Notes: generated by a model from the letters alone, not told the origin. A DNA stretch of 64,000 nt from Nocardioides dongkuii (GCF_014127485.1 NZ_CP059903.1:992001-1056000), one strand, 5' to 3'. Shown: positions 26,333 through 35,610, counted from the stretch's first letter. Made by a program: numbers and translations.

Positions 26333-26410
26333 CTTCTCAGGGATTCCTGCACCTTCTCAGGCATCGCGACCCCTGAGAACGTCCGGTTTCCCCGGTGCAC
26401 CGGGGAAACC
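26333..26410 (+). repeat. Dispersed 78-bp three-hairpin element, family A, copy 2
   Basis: It has the same length as copy 1 (15926-15849, minus strand). Hairpins are CAGG/CCTG, TTCTCAGG/CCTGAGAA (8 bp) and the identical 26-bp palindrome at 26385-26410. The stem sequences differ between copies while pairing is largely kept. It lies upstream of the ssu operon. Confidence 0.8.
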
Positions 26411-26485
26411 TCCACCCCCCCGGGCCACCCCACCCGCCGGCGTGTCGCAGCCCTTCGGCTTGCTTTTTGTGCCGAAAGTCCATCA

Positions 26486-26508
26486 AACTAGTTGGATTAC
26501 TTCAACAA
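26486..26508. promoter_or_regulatory. AT-rich upstream region of the ssu operon
   Basis: AACTAGTT (26486-26493) is an 8-bp palindrome overlapping GTTG, which pairs with CAAC 8 nt further on. This is the only AT-rich patch before ssuD and probably holds the promoter and a regulator site for sulfur limitation. No regulator can be named. Confidence 0.35.
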
Positions 26509-26531
26509 GCTGGGCAAGTTAAGGGGACACC

Positions 26532-27689
26532 TTGAGCGCGCTGACCTTCCACTGGTTCCTGCCGACCAACGGCGGCGACGGCCGGCACGTCGTGGGCGGT
26601 GGGCACGGCGTCGAGGCGCAGGCGTCCGGCCGGCCCGCGAGCGTGCCGTACCTCGGCCAGATCGCCCGCTCCGCCGAGCAGCTCGGCTTCGAGGCCGCGC
26701 TGACCCCGACCGGCGCCTGGTGCCAGGACGCCTGGGTGACGACGGCGATGATCAGCAGCCTCAGCGAGCGGCTGAAGTTCCTGGTGGCCTTCCGCCCCGA
26801 CTCGGTCTCGCCGTTCCTCGCGGCGCAGATGGCGGGCACCTTCCAGAACCTGTCAGGCGGCCGCCTGCTGCTCAACGTCGTCACTGGCGGGGAGGACCAC
26901 GAGCAGCGGATGTACGGCGACTTCCTCGACAAGGACGCCCGGTACGCCCGGTGCGACGAGTTCCTCACGATCGTGCGCGCGCTCTGGACCGGCGAGACCA
27001 CCAACCTCGACGGCGTGCACCTCAGCACCGAGGACGCCCGCCTGGCCCAGATCCCCGACCCGCTGCCCAAGATCTACTTCGGCGGCTCCTCGCCGGCGGG
27101 CATCGCCGTCGCCGCGAAGCACGCCGACGTCTACCTGACGTGGGGCGAGCCGCCCGCCGCGGTCGAGGAGAAGATCGCGCGGGTCCGCGCCGCCGCGGCG
27201 GAGCAGGGCCGCGAGCTGACCTTCGGCATCCGGCTGCACACCATCGCGCGGCCCACCTCGCAGGAGGCCTGGGCCGAGGCCGACCGGCTGCTCGAGCACA
27301 TCTCCGAGGAGGACATCGCCCGGATCCAGGCCGGCCTCAAGCGCACCGCCTCCGAGGGTCAGCGCCGGATGCTGGAGCTGAACCAGGGCTCCAAGGACGG
27401 GCTGGAGATCCACCCCAACCTGTGGGCCGGCATCGGGCTGGTCCGCGGCGGAGCCGGCACCGCCATGGTCGGGTCGTACGCCGAGATCGCGGACCTCGTC
27501 GAGGCCTACCAGGCCGTCGGGATCAGCGAGTTCGTGCTGTCCGGCTACCCCCACCTGGAGGAGGCCTACTGGTTCGGCGAGGGCGTGCTGCCCGAGCTCG
27601 CCCGCCGCGGCCTGTGGTCCCACCCGGCGCCGGTCCAGAGCAGCACGTCGGTGCCGTTCGGCGCCGCACGCCCGGCGGCCGCGTCGTGA
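26532..27689 (+). CDS. ssuD: FMNH2-dependent alkanesulfonate monooxygenase
   Basis: A 385-residue LLM-class flavin-dependent enzyme that desulfonates alkanesulfonates to aldehyde and sulfite. It has FHWFLPTNGGDGRH at the N terminus, TGAWCQDAWV with the Cys region of SsuD, and the NVVTGGEDHEQRMYGDF phosphate-site segment. The start is TTG 26532 preceded by AAGGGG. Its TGA overlaps the GTG of ssuC, so the four ssu genes form one operon for sulfur scavenging. No flavin reductase (ssuE) is present here. Confidence 0.92.
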   Translation: MSALTFHWFLPTNGGDGRHVVGGGHGVEAQASGRPASVPYLGQIARSAEQLGFEAALTPTGAWCQDAWVTTAMISSLSERLKFLVAFRPDSVSPFLAAQMAGTFQNLSGGRLLLNVVTGGEDHEQRMYGDFLDKDARYARCDEFLTIVRALWTGETTNLDGVHLSTEDARLAQIPDPLPKIYFGGSSPAGIAVAAKHADVYLTWGEPPAAVEEKIARVRAAAAEQGRELTFGIRLHTIARPTSQEAWAEADRLLEHISEEDIARIQAGLKRTASEGQRRMLELNQGSKDGLEIHPNLWAGIGLVRGGAGTAMVGSYAEIADLVEAYQAVGISEFVLSGYPHLEEAYWFGEGVLPELARRGLWSHPAPVQSSTSVPFGAARPAAAS

Positions 27690-28555
27690 CCGCGGTCGAC
27701 ACCGCCACCCGGGTGACGCCGGCGGCGGGAGCGCTCGAGGGGACCGCCGCGACGACCTCCCGGCGTCCCCGGGCCCGGTCCACCGTCCTGGGCCCGCGCG
27801 CCCTGCAGGTCATCCGCTGGCTCAGCCCGGTCGCCGCGATCGTGCTGTGGCAGGTCGCCTCGGCCACCGGGTTCCTCGACGAGCGGACCCTCGCCTCGCC
27901 CGTTCAGCTCGCCGGGACCGCCCGCGAGCTCCTCGAGTCCGGCCAGCTCCAGGAGGCGGTCGCCGTCTCCGCGCGGCGGGCCGCGATCGGGTTCCTCCTG
28001 GGCGCCGCCGTCGCGATCGCGCTCGGCACGGTCGTCGGCCTCAGCGGCCTCGGCGACGCCGTGATCGACCCGCTGGTCCAGATGCTCCGGACCCTGCCCC
28101 TCTTCGGCCTCGTGCCGCTGTTCATCATCTGGTTCGGCATCAAGGAGGAGCCCAAGATCTACCTGGTCGCGCTCTTCGTGGTGGTGCCGCTCTACCTCAA
28201 CCTGGTCGCCGCGCTGCGCGGCGTCGACCCCGACCTGCGGGAGGCGGCCCAGGCGCTGCGCCTGGACCGGCTCGAGCGGCTGCGCCACCTCTACGTGCCG
28301 GCCGTCCTGCCGGGCGTGCTCGTGGGCCTGCGCCAGGCGCTCGGCATGGCCTGGATCGCGCTGATCGTCGCCGAGCAGGTCAACGCGGGCGCCGGCCTGG
28401 GCTACCTGATCAACAACGCCCGCGACTTCCTGCAGACCGACATCATCGTCGTGGGGCTGCTCTGCTACGCGGTCCTCGGCCTGCTCACCGACTCCGCCGT
28501 ACGCCTGCTGGAGCGCCGCGCCCTGCGCTGGCGCGACGAGGGGAGGACGGCATGA
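27686..28555 (+). CDS. ssuC: Aliphatic sulfonate ABC transporter permease
   Basis: A 289-residue inner-membrane protein with about six hydrophobic segments after a polar N terminus. The EAA loop that docks the ATPase is EAAQALRLDRLERLRHLYVP, followed by LPGVLVGLRQALG. It starts at GTG 27686, overlapping the ssuD stop as GTGA, and ends overlapping ssuB as ATGA. It forms the translocation path for sulfonates delivered by SsuA. Confidence 0.9.
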   Translation: MTAVDTATRVTPAAGALEGTAATTSRRPRARSTVLGPRALQVIRWLSPVAAIVLWQVASATGFLDERTLASPVQLAGTARELLESGQLQEAVAVSARRAAIGFLLGAAVAIALGTVVGLSGLGDAVIDPLVQMLRTLPLFGLVPLFIIWFGIKEEPKIYLVALFVVVPLYLNLVAALRGVDPDLREAAQALRLDRLERLRHLYVPAVLPGVLVGLRQALGMAWIALIVAEQVNAGAGLGYLINNARDFLQTDIIVVGLLCYAVLGLLTDSAVRLLERRALRWRDEGRTA

Positions 28556-29277
28556 GCGCGACCGACGAGCGCCCCGTGGCGTCCCTGCGCGGCGTACGGC
28601 GCGCCTTCGGTGACCGCGAGGTGCTGGACTCGATCGACCTGGACATCCACGCCGGCGAGTTCGTCGCCCTGCTCGGTCACTCCGGCTGCGGCAAGTCGAC
28701 CCTGCTCCGCATCGTCGGCGGGCTCGACCAGGGCGCCGAGGGGGAGGTCCGCACCGGCTCCGCACCGGCCGTCGTCTTCCAGGACCCCCGGCTCTTCCCG
28801 TGGCGCACGGTCCTCCAGAACGTGACCCTCGGGCTGCGCGGGTCCGACGAGCGGGCCCGGGCGATGATCGACGAGGTCGGCCTCGGCGGCCGCGAGGACG
28901 CCTGGCCCCGCCAGCTCTCCGGCGGCCAGCGCCAGCGCGTCTCCCTCGCCCGGGCGCTCGTCCGCGAGCCCGACCTGCTCCTCCTCGACGAGCCGTTCAG
29001 CGCCCTGGACGCGCTCACCCGGATCTCGGCGCAGGAGCTCGTCCGCACCCTGGTCGACGTCCACCGCCCCGCCGTGCTGATGGTCACCCACGACGTCGAG
29101 GAGGCGCTGCTGCTCGCCGACCGCGTGCTCGTGATCGCCGACGGCGGCATCGCGTACGACGAGGTCGTCCCGCTGCCCCGGCCCCGGCGCCGGGACCACC
29201 CGGAGATCGTCCGGCGACGCGCCCACCTGTTGGGCGTCCTCGGCGTCGACGAGGGCGCGCTCGCGCCCGCCCGCTAG
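28552..29277 (+). CDS. ssuB: Aliphatic sulfonate ABC transporter ATP-binding protein
   Basis: A 241-residue ABC ATPase: Walker A GHSGCGKST, Q-loop VVFQDPRLFPW, signature LSGGQRQR, Walker B LLLLDEPFSALD and H-loop VTHDVEEA. It energises SsuC. ATG 28552 overlaps the ssuC stop codon and is preceded by GGGGAGG. The C-terminal extension PRPRRRDHPEIVRRR is typical of the SsuB/TauB group. Confidence 0.92.
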   Translation: MSATDERPVASLRGVRRAFGDREVLDSIDLDIHAGEFVALLGHSGCGKSTLLRIVGGLDQGAEGEVRTGSAPAVVFQDPRLFPWRTVLQNVTLGLRGSDERARAMIDEVGLGGREDAWPRQLSGGQRQRVSLARALVREPDLLLLDEPFSALDALTRISAQELVRTLVDVHRPAVLMVTHDVEEALLLADRVLVIADGGIAYDEVVPLPRPRRRDHPEIVRRRAHLLGVLGVDEGALAPAR

Positions 29278-29330
29278 CCACCACCCGCCTCACCACCCGC
29301 CGAACCACCCTGCGACCAGACGGAGAACCG

Positions 29331-30320
29331 ATGTCCCACGCCCCTGCCCGAACCCGCCGCACCCTCGCGGCCGCCGCCGCGTCCGTGACCGTGCTCGGCC
29401 TGCTCGCCGGATGCGGCTCCGACTCCGCGGACGCGGGGGAGGGCGGCAAGCCGGTCCTGCGGGTCGGCGTCCAGAAGGACGGCATCCGCTCGGTCCTCAC
29501 CGAGGCCGGGCTTCTCGAGGACCTGCCCTACGAGATCGAGTGGTCGGAGTTCACGGCCGGCCCGCCGATCATCGAGGCGGCCGCGGCCGACCAGATCGAC
29601 GTGGCCTGGGTCGGCTCGGCCCCGCCGATCTTCGGCGCCGCCGCCGACGCGGCGTTCAAGGTCGTGGCCACGGTCGAGGAGCGCGACCAGAAGCAGGACT
29701 CGATCCTGGTGCCGGAGGGCTCCGACGTCACCTCGGTCGCCGACCTGAAGGGCAAGACGATCGCGGTCGCCAAGGGCACCTCGGGCCACGGGCACCTGCT
29801 CCTCGCCCTCGAGGACGCCGGGATGACGCTCGACGACGTGGAGCCGCAGTACCTCGCCCCCGCCGACGGCCTGGCCGCCTTCCAGTCCGGGGAGGTCGAC
29901 GCCTGGGCGATCTGGGAGCCGTTCGTGACCCAGGCCGTCCAGGAGGACGGCGCGGTCAACATCACCGCCGACCAGGGCGCCGCGACCGACCCGTACCTGC
30001 AGTTCGAGATCGCGTCCTCGGCCTCGCTCGAGGAGGAGGACACCCGCGAGTCGATCGAGCACTTCGTCGGGCTCCTGGAGGAGGGCTTCGCCTGGGCCGT
30101 CGACAACCCGGAGAAGTGGGGCGAGGGCTGGGCCGAGGAGTCCGGCCTGCCGAGCTCGACCACGATCGCCGTGGCCACCAGCAAGGCCGCCGACGTGGTC
30201 CCGGTCAGCGAGGAGCACATCGCCTCCGAGCAGCAGCTGGCCGACGCGTTCTTCGAGGCCGGGGAGATCCCGGTCGAGATCGACTTCGCCGACCTCGTCG
30301 AGCCCGGCCTGATCGACTGA
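29331..30320 (+). CDS. ssuA: Aliphatic sulfonate ABC transporter substrate-binding lipoprotein
   Basis: A 329-residue lipoprotein with lipobox LAGC and Cys near residue 28, then an NMT1/THI5-like SsuA fold: VGVQKDGIRSVLTEAG, FTAGPPIIEAAAADQIDVAWVGSAPP and KGTSGHGHLLLALEDAG. It captures sulfonates outside the membrane for SsuBC. The gap of 53 bp after ssuB has no clear terminator, so it is probably the last gene of the operon. GGAG precedes ATG 29331. Confidence 0.9.
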   Translation: MSHAPARTRRTLAAAAASVTVLGLLAGCGSDSADAGEGGKPVLRVGVQKDGIRSVLTEAGLLEDLPYEIEWSEFTAGPPIIEAAAADQIDVAWVGSAPPIFGAAADAAFKVVATVEERDQKQDSILVPEGSDVTSVADLKGKTIAVAKGTSGHGHLLLALEDAGMTLDDVEPQYLAPADGLAAFQSGEVDAWAIWEPFVTQAVQEDGAVNITADQGAATDPYLQFEIASSASLEEEDTRESIEHFVGLLEEGFAWAVDNPEKWGEGWAEESGLPSSTTIAVATSKAADVVPVSEEHIASEQQLADAFFEAGEIPVEIDFADLVEPGLID

Positions 30321-30362
30321 TCCCGTCCGGGTGCCCCGCCCGGGCTGAGTAGGGTCGCCCCC

Positions 30363-31862
30363 ATGAGCGAGCTGACCGTGGTGGTCCTGGTCGCGGGTGC
30401 CGGCACCCGGATGAAGTCGAAGACGATGAAGGTGCTCCACCCCATCTGCGGGCGGAGCATGGTCGGCCACGTCCTGAACGCGGTCGCCGCGATGGAGCCC
30501 AGCCGGGTGGTCGCGGTCGTCGGGAACCAGCGCGAGCAGGTCGGCCCGCACGTCCAGGAGATCCTCCCCGACGCGATCCTCGCCGTGCAGGAGGAGCAGC
30601 TCGGCACCGGCCACGCCGTCCGGGTCGCCGTCGACGCCGCCGGGGTCAGCGAGGGCACCGTGGTCGTGGCGTACGGCGACACCCCGCTCCTGGAGGGCGA
30701 GTCGCTGCGGGCCTTCGCGGCCGAGCACGAGGCGGCGCAGCGGGCGGTGAGCATCCTCAGCGGGATCGCGCCCGACCCGTTCGGCTACGGCCGGGTGGTG
30801 CGGGACGCCGACGGCGACGTCGTGGCGATCGTGGAGGAGAAGGATGCCACCCCCGAGCAGCGCGAGATCACCGAGATCAACTCCGGCATCCTCGCGCTCG
30901 ACGCGGGCTTCCTGGTCGAGGCGCTGCCGAAGCTGCGCAACGACAACGCGAAGGGGGAGTACTACCTCACCGACCTGGTCGGCCTGGCCCGCGACGCCGG
31001 GCTGACCGTGGGCGCGCACGTCCTCGACGACGTCCGACAGACCGAGGGCGCCAACGACCGCGTGCAGCTCGCCGAGCTCGGCCGCGAGCTCAACCGCCGG
31101 ATCCTGCGCCGCTGGATGCGCGACGGCGTGACCGTCGTGGACCCCGCCACCACCTGGGTCGACGCCGACGTCGTCCTCGCCCCCGACGTCACGCTCCTCC
31201 CGGGCACCCAGCTGCTGGGCGCCACCGTGGTCGGCGAGGACGCGGTGGTCGGTCCCGACACCACGCTCAAGGACTGCGAGGTCGGCGTCGGCGCGCGCGT
31301 CGTCCGCACCCACGGCGAGCTCGCGGTCGTCGGCGCCGACGCCACCGTCGGCCCGTTCTCCTACCTGCGGCCCGGCACCCAGCTCGGCGCGGACGGCAAG
31401 ATCGGCGCGTTCGTCGAGACCAAGAACGCCGTCATCGGTGACCGGGCCAAGGTCCCGCACCTCTCGTACGTCGGGGACGCCGAGATCGGCGAGGGCACCA
31501 ACATCGGCGCCGGCACGATCTTCGCCAACTACGACGGCGTCGCCAAGCACCGCACGACCGTCGGCCGGCACGCGCGGACCGGCTCGAACAACACCTTCGT
31601 CGCCCCCGTGACCATCGGCGACGGGGCCGGCACCGGCGGCGGGACCGTCGTGCGCCAGGACGTCCCGCCCGGTGCCCTGGCGGTGAGCAGCGGCGCCCAG
31701 CGGAACATCCCCGACTGGGCGCAGACGCGCCGCGCCGGCACTCCGCAGGCGGCGGCCGCCGAAGCGGCGGCGAAGCGAACGGCGGGTGGAGGAGAGGAGT
31801 CTCACAACGGCGACCCCGGAGTTGGGGACGTGGGGCAGCCAGGGGCAGAATCGTCCTCATAA
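30363..31862 (+). CDS. glmU: Bifunctional GlcNAc-1-phosphate uridyltransferase/glucosamine-1-phosphate acetyltransferase
   Basis: A 499-residue enzyme making UDP-GlcNAc for peptidoglycan. The N-terminal uridyltransferase has VLVAGAGTRMKSKTMKVLHP and AYGDTPLL. The C-terminal left-handed beta-helix has the hexapeptide repeats, KNAVIGDRAKVPHLSYVGD and NIGAGTIFANYDGVAKHRT. A 45-residue Ala/Gly-rich tail follows. ATG 30363 is 7 nt after TAGGGT (30350-30355). The usual AYTAAGS near the active site reads AGTGGGT here. It precedes prs by 25 bp, a widespread gene order. Confidence 0.95.
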   Translation: MSELTVVVLVAGAGTRMKSKTMKVLHPICGRSMVGHVLNAVAAMEPSRVVAVVGNQREQVGPHVQEILPDAILAVQEEQLGTGHAVRVAVDAAGVSEGTVVVAYGDTPLLEGESLRAFAAEHEAAQRAVSILSGIAPDPFGYGRVVRDADGDVVAIVEEKDATPEQREITEINSGILALDAGFLVEALPKLRNDNAKGEYYLTDLVGLARDAGLTVGAHVLDDVRQTEGANDRVQLAELGRELNRRILRRWMRDGVTVVDPATTWVDADVVLAPDVTLLPGTQLLGATVVGEDAVVGPDTTLKDCEVGVGARVVRTHGELAVVGADATVGPFSYLRPGTQLGADGKIGAFVETKNAVIGDRAKVPHLSYVGDAEIGEGTNIGAGTIFANYDGVAKHRTTVGRHARTGSNNTFVAPVTIGDGAGTGGGTVVRQDVPPGALAVSSGAQRNIPDWAQTRRAGTPQAAAAEAAAKRTAGGGEESHNGDPGVGDVGQPGAESSS

Positions 31863-31887
31863 CCCCTCCGCGACCCAGGAGCACCTC

Positions 31888-32868
31888 GTGACCGGAATGA
31901 AGAAGACCACCGAGAAGAACCTCATGGTCTTCAGCGGCAGGGCCCACCCCGATCTCTCCGAGGAGGTGGCCTCGCTGCTCGGCACCGAGCTGGTGCCGAC
32001 CTCGGCGTACGAGTTCGCCAACTCCGAGATCTACATCCGCTACGAGGAGTCGGTCCGCGGCTGCGACGCCTTCGTGATCCAGAGCCACACCGCTCCGATC
32101 AACGAGTGGATCATGGAGCACCTGATCATGGTCGACGCCCTCAAGCGGGCGAGCGCCAAGCGGATCACCGTCGTGCTGCCGTTCTACGGCTACGCCCGCC
32201 AGGACAAGAAGCACCGGGGCCGCGAGCCGATCTCCGCGCGGCTGATGGCCGACCTGTTCAAGACCGCCGGCGCCGACCGGCTGATCGCGATCGACCTGCA
32301 CGCCGACCAGATCCAGGGCTACTTCGACGGCCCCGTCGACCACCTGATGGCGCTGCCGATCCTCACCGACTACGTCAAGGAGCACTACGGCCGCGAGCAG
32401 CTGTGCGTGGTCTCCCCGGACGCCGGCCGGATCAAGGTCGCGGAGCGGTGGTCGGCCAAGCTCGGCGGCGTGCCGCTGGCGTTCATCCACAAGTCCCGGC
32501 GCACCGACCGCCCCAACGAGACGGTCGCCAACCGGGTCGTGGGTGAGGTCGCGGGCAAGATGTGCGTGCTCACCGACGACATGATCGACACCGGCGGCAC
32601 CATCGTGAAGGCGACCGAGGCCCTGATGAACGAGGGCGCCGCGGGCGTGATCATCGCGGCCACCCACGCGATCCTCTCCGACCCCGCGGTCGACCGGCTC
32701 AAGAACAGCCCCGCCACCGAGATCATCGTGACCAACACCCTGCCGATCCCGCCCGACCGCGAGTTCGACAAGTTGACGATCCTCTCGATCGCCCCGCTGG
32801 TGGCACGCGCGATCCGCGAGGTGTTCGAGGACGGCTCGGTCACCTCGATGTTCGACGGCCACGCCTGA
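31888..32868 (+). CDS. prs: Ribose-phosphate pyrophosphokinase
   Basis: A 326-residue PRPP synthetase that converts ribose 5-phosphate and ATP to PRPP for nucleotide, His and Trp synthesis. Recognisable are FANSEIYIRYEESVRG, the flexible-loop FYGYARQDKKHRGREPI, the metal-site DLHADQIQGYFD and the PRPP-binding CVLTDDMIDTGGTIVKA. The start is GTG 31888 with AGGAG upstream. It is co-transcribed with glmU. Confidence 0.96.
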   Translation: MTGMKKTTEKNLMVFSGRAHPDLSEEVASLLGTELVPTSAYEFANSEIYIRYEESVRGCDAFVIQSHTAPINEWIMEHLIMVDALKRASAKRITVVLPFYGYARQDKKHRGREPISARLMADLFKTAGADRLIAIDLHADQIQGYFDGPVDHLMALPILTDYVKEHYGREQLCVVSPDAGRIKVAERWSAKLGGVPLAFIHKSRRTDRPNETVANRVVGEVAGKMCVLTDDMIDTGGTIVKATEALMNEGAAGVIIAATHAILSDPAVDRLKNSPATEIIVTNTLPIPPDREFDKLTILSIAPLVARAIREVFEDGSVTSMFDGHA

Positions 32869-32912
32869 GGATTCCACCCGTCCCGGGGGCGGGTGAGCCC
32901 TAGGCTCGCGCG

Positions 32913-33878
32913 GTGACCGCTGTCGAGGCCCGGGACCTGCACCGCACCTTCCGCACCCGCACCGGGGTGCTGCGCCGCAGCGCCAAGGAGGTCGAGGCGG
33001 TCCGCGGCGTCAGCTTCACGATCGAGCCCGGCGAGCTGTTCGGCCTGCTCGGCCCCAACGGGGCGGGCAAGACCACCACGATCAAGATGCTGATCACGCT
33101 GCTGCTCCCGACATCGGGGTCCGCGAGCGTGCTCGGGCACGACGTCGTCGACGACGTCCGCGAGGTGCGGCGGCGGATCGGCTACGTCTTCGGCGGCGAC
33201 CGGGGGCTGTACGAGCGGCTGAGCGCCCGGGACAACCTGCGCTACTTCTCCGAGCTGTACGGCGTGCCCCCGCGCGAGCAGCGCACCCGGATCGCGGAGC
33301 TCCTCGACCTGGTCGGCCTCACCGGCCGCGAGAAGGAGCGGGTCGAGGGCTACTCCCGCGGCATGCGCCAGCGCCTGCACATCGCCCGGGGGCTGCTGCA
33401 CGACCCCGACGTGCTCTTCCTCGACGAGCCGTCGATCGGCATCGACCCCGTGGGCGCCCGCGAGCTGCGCGGCACCATCGCCGGGCTGACCGCCGTCGGC
33501 AAGACGGTGCTGCTCACCACCCACTACATGTTCGAGGCCGACGAGCTCTGCGACCGGATCGCGGTGATCCGCTCCGGCGAGATCGTCGCCGAGGGCACGC
33601 CGGCGCAGCTCAAGCGGCTGGTCGGCGGGCACCGGGTCCTCGAGGTCGAGACGTACGGCGTGCCGCCCGAGACCGTCGCGGCGGTCGGGGCGCTGCCCGG
33701 CGTCCGCCACGTCGCGGTCGAGGAGCGCGGCCAGCTCCAGGTGCTGCTCCTCCAGGTCGCCCCGGACGCCGAGGTCGCGCAGGCGGTGCTGGCCCGGCTC
33801 GGCGAGGTCCGGGTCGGCCGGGTGAGCGCCCGCGAGCCCACGCTCGAGGACGCCTACGTCGAGCTGGTGACCGGGTGA
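32913..33878 (+). CDS. ABC-2 type exporter ATP-binding protein
   Basis: A 321-residue ATPase of the DrrA-like drug/antibiotic exporter class: Walker A GPNGAGKTT, signature YSRGMRQRL, Walker B LFLDEPSIGIDP, H-loop TTHYMFEADEL, and a C-terminal 80-residue regulatory domain. GTG 32913 is 6 nt after TAGGCT (32901-32906). Two permease genes follow with tight spacing, so this is a complete heteromeric exporter. The cargo is unknown. Confidence 0.88.
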   Translation: MTAVEARDLHRTFRTRTGVLRRSAKEVEAVRGVSFTIEPGELFGLLGPNGAGKTTTIKMLITLLLPTSGSASVLGHDVVDDVREVRRRIGYVFGGDRGLYERLSARDNLRYFSELYGVPPREQRTRIAELLDLVGLTGREKERVEGYSRGMRQRLHIARGLLHDPDVLFLDEPSIGIDPVGARELRGTIAGLTAVGKTVLLTTHYMFEADELCDRIAVIRSGEIVAEGTPAQLKRLVGGHRVLEVETYGVPPETVAAVGALPGVRHVAVEERGQLQVLLLQVAPDAEVAQAVLARLGEVRVGRVSAREPTLEDAYVELVTG

Positions 33879-33885
33879 GCGGCCG

Positions 33886-34659
33886 GTGAGCGCCCTGCTG
33901 CACCAGCAGTGGACCTGCTACAAGCTGCAGCTGAAGGTGCTGTCCACCTCCGCCTTCGAGGGCTTCCTGGCGGTGCTGTTCCCCTTGATGTTCGCCACCG
34001 CGGCGCTGCTGGTCTACCGCGTCCGCAACGACCCCGAGGCCATGCAGTACGCCGGCCTCGGGGCGGCGGTGATGGGCATGTGGACCGCCCAGGGCGTGAT
34101 CGCCTCGTCGCTGCTGACCCGGGAGCGGTGGGCCGGCACCCTGGAGCTGGTGGTGGCCGCGCCGGTCGGGCTCGGCCGGATCCTGGTGCCGACCACGATG
34201 GCGATGTCGACGATCGGGCTGTACTGCGTGGTCGCGACGCTCGCGTGGGAGCGCTGGGTCTTCGACCTGCGCCTCGAGGTCGCGAGCTGGCCGCTCTTCG
34301 TCGCCGCCGTGCTGATGACCGCGCTCACCCTCGCCCTGGTCGGCTACTTCCTGGCCGTCACCGCCGTCCGGTACCGCTACTCCTGGGCGCTCGGCGCGGC
34401 GCTGGAGTACCCCGGCTGGATCCTCTGCGGGTTCCTGATCCCGGTCGCCACCCTGCCGGTCTGGGTGCAGCCGCTGTCCTGGGCGATCCCGACGACGTGG
34501 GGGATGGCCGCCGTACGCTCCGCGGCCGACGGCGGGAGCCCGTGGGCCGACCTGGCGATGTGCGCCGCCACCGGCGCGGCGTACGCCGTCCTCGCCGCCT
34601 GGCTCGGTCGCCGGCTCGCCGACTCCGCCCGCCGGCACGCGACCCTGGCGCTGACATGA
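33886..34659 (+). CDS. ABC-2 type exporter permease 1
   Basis: A 257-residue membrane protein with about six hydrophobic segments (GFLAVLFPLMFATAALLVY, MTALTLALVGYFLAVTAV and others). GTG 33886 lies 7 bp after the ATPase stop, and its own TGA overlaps the next permease as ATGA. It pairs with the second permease as the membrane part of the exporter. Confidence 0.82.
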   Translation: MSALLHQQWTCYKLQLKVLSTSAFEGFLAVLFPLMFATAALLVYRVRNDPEAMQYAGLGAAVMGMWTAQGVIASSLLTRERWAGTLELVVAAPVGLGRILVPTTMAMSTIGLYCVVATLAWERWVFDLRLEVASWPLFVAAVLMTALTLALVGYFLAVTAVRYRYSWALGAALEYPGWILCGFLIPVATLPVWVQPLSWAIPTTWGMAAVRSAADGGSPWADLAMCAATGAAYAVLAAWLGRRLADSARRHATLALT

Positions 34660-35441
34660 CGTCGCTGCGGATCTTCTTCATCGGCGGGCTGATGAGCTAC
34701 CGGGCGATGTTCGGCTGGCTCACCCCGGGGATCCTGATCCCGTCGCTGCTGATCTCCCCGATCTGCCAGATCCTGCTGTTCGCCTTCATCGGCCGCAACG
34801 CCGGCGTCGGGGACGACGAGTTCTACGTGATCGGCAACGCGCTGAACTACGCGGCCATCCCGTGCCTGTTCGCGATGAGCGTGACCATCGGGGGCGAGCG
34901 GGAGGCCAGCACGCTCGGCATCGTGCTCACCACCCCGGCCCGCCGGCTGCCGCTCTTCCTGGGGCGGGCGGTCCCCGTGGTCGCCAACGGGTGGTGCGTC
35001 GCGATGGTCGGCGTGCTCGCCGGCGTGCTGCTGCTCGACGTGCACATCCCGGCCGGTGCCTGGCCCGCGATCCTGCTCGTCGTGGTGGCCACGTCGATCT
35101 CGTGCACGGGGCTGGGCCTGGCGATGGGCGCGGTGACCCTGCGGGTGCGCGAGGGCGCGACGTTCGGCAACGTGCTCTTCTGCGTCCTGCTGGTCTTCTG
35201 CGGCGTCAACGTCGCCCAGGACGACCTGCCGCGCTGGATGGCGTCGGTGGGGGACTGGCTGCCGCTGACCCACGGCATCCAGGCGGCGCGCCGGCTCGCC
35301 GACGGCGCCGACCTCGGCTCGGTCGGCGGCCTGGTGGCCGCCGAGCTCGGCGTCGGGGTGCTGTACGCCGTGCTCGGGCTGCTGCTGCTGCGCTACCTGG
35401 AGCAGCAGAGCCGCCGGCTGGACACCCTGGATCGCATCTGA
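34656..35441 (+). CDS. ABC-2 type exporter permease 2
   Basis: A 261-residue membrane protein with six predicted segments and an ABC-2 type layout (ERE ASTLGIVLTTPARRLP after the second segment, DDLPRWMASVGDWLPLTHGI before the last). It overlaps permease 1 by 4 nt. The final residues QQSRRLDTLDRI are polar and cytoplasmic. Confidence 0.82.
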   Translation: MTSLRIFFIGGLMSYRAMFGWLTPGILIPSLLISPICQILLFAFIGRNAGVGDDEFYVIGNALNYAAIPCLFAMSVTIGGEREASTLGIVLTTPARRLPLFLGRAVPVVANGWCVAMVGVLAGVLLLDVHIPAGAWPAILLVVVATSISCTGLGLAMGAVTLRVREGATFGNVLFCVLLVFCGVNVAQDDLPRWMASVGDWLPLTHGIQAARRLADGADLGSVGGLVAAELGVGVLYAVLGLLLLRYLEQQSRRLDTLDRI

Positions 35442-35476
35442 CGGCAGCCGATTTCGCGGTCCCCGGCCGGGCTGGC

Positions 35477-35520
35477 TAGACTTCTGCGGTTGCCTCGGCG
35501 AGGGAGCGGTGTTCCGCTCC
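35477..35520 (+). promoter_or_regulatory. rplY promoter and structured leader
   Basis: TAGACT (35477-35482) is a good -10 and implies a leader of about 120 nt before rplY. The leader starts with a hairpin GGAGCGG-TGTT-CCGCTCC (35503-35520). Such a long leader is unusual in this window and may mediate feedback by the ribosomal protein; that is inference. Confidence 0.45.
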
Positions 35521-35610
35521 GTGATCGACAGGGCTGGCTGACCTCCGGGTGTGCCGTGCCGTCGCGCCGAGGCCCCCGAGACGTTCCTGAGCCAGCACGA
35601 GGAGACCCGC

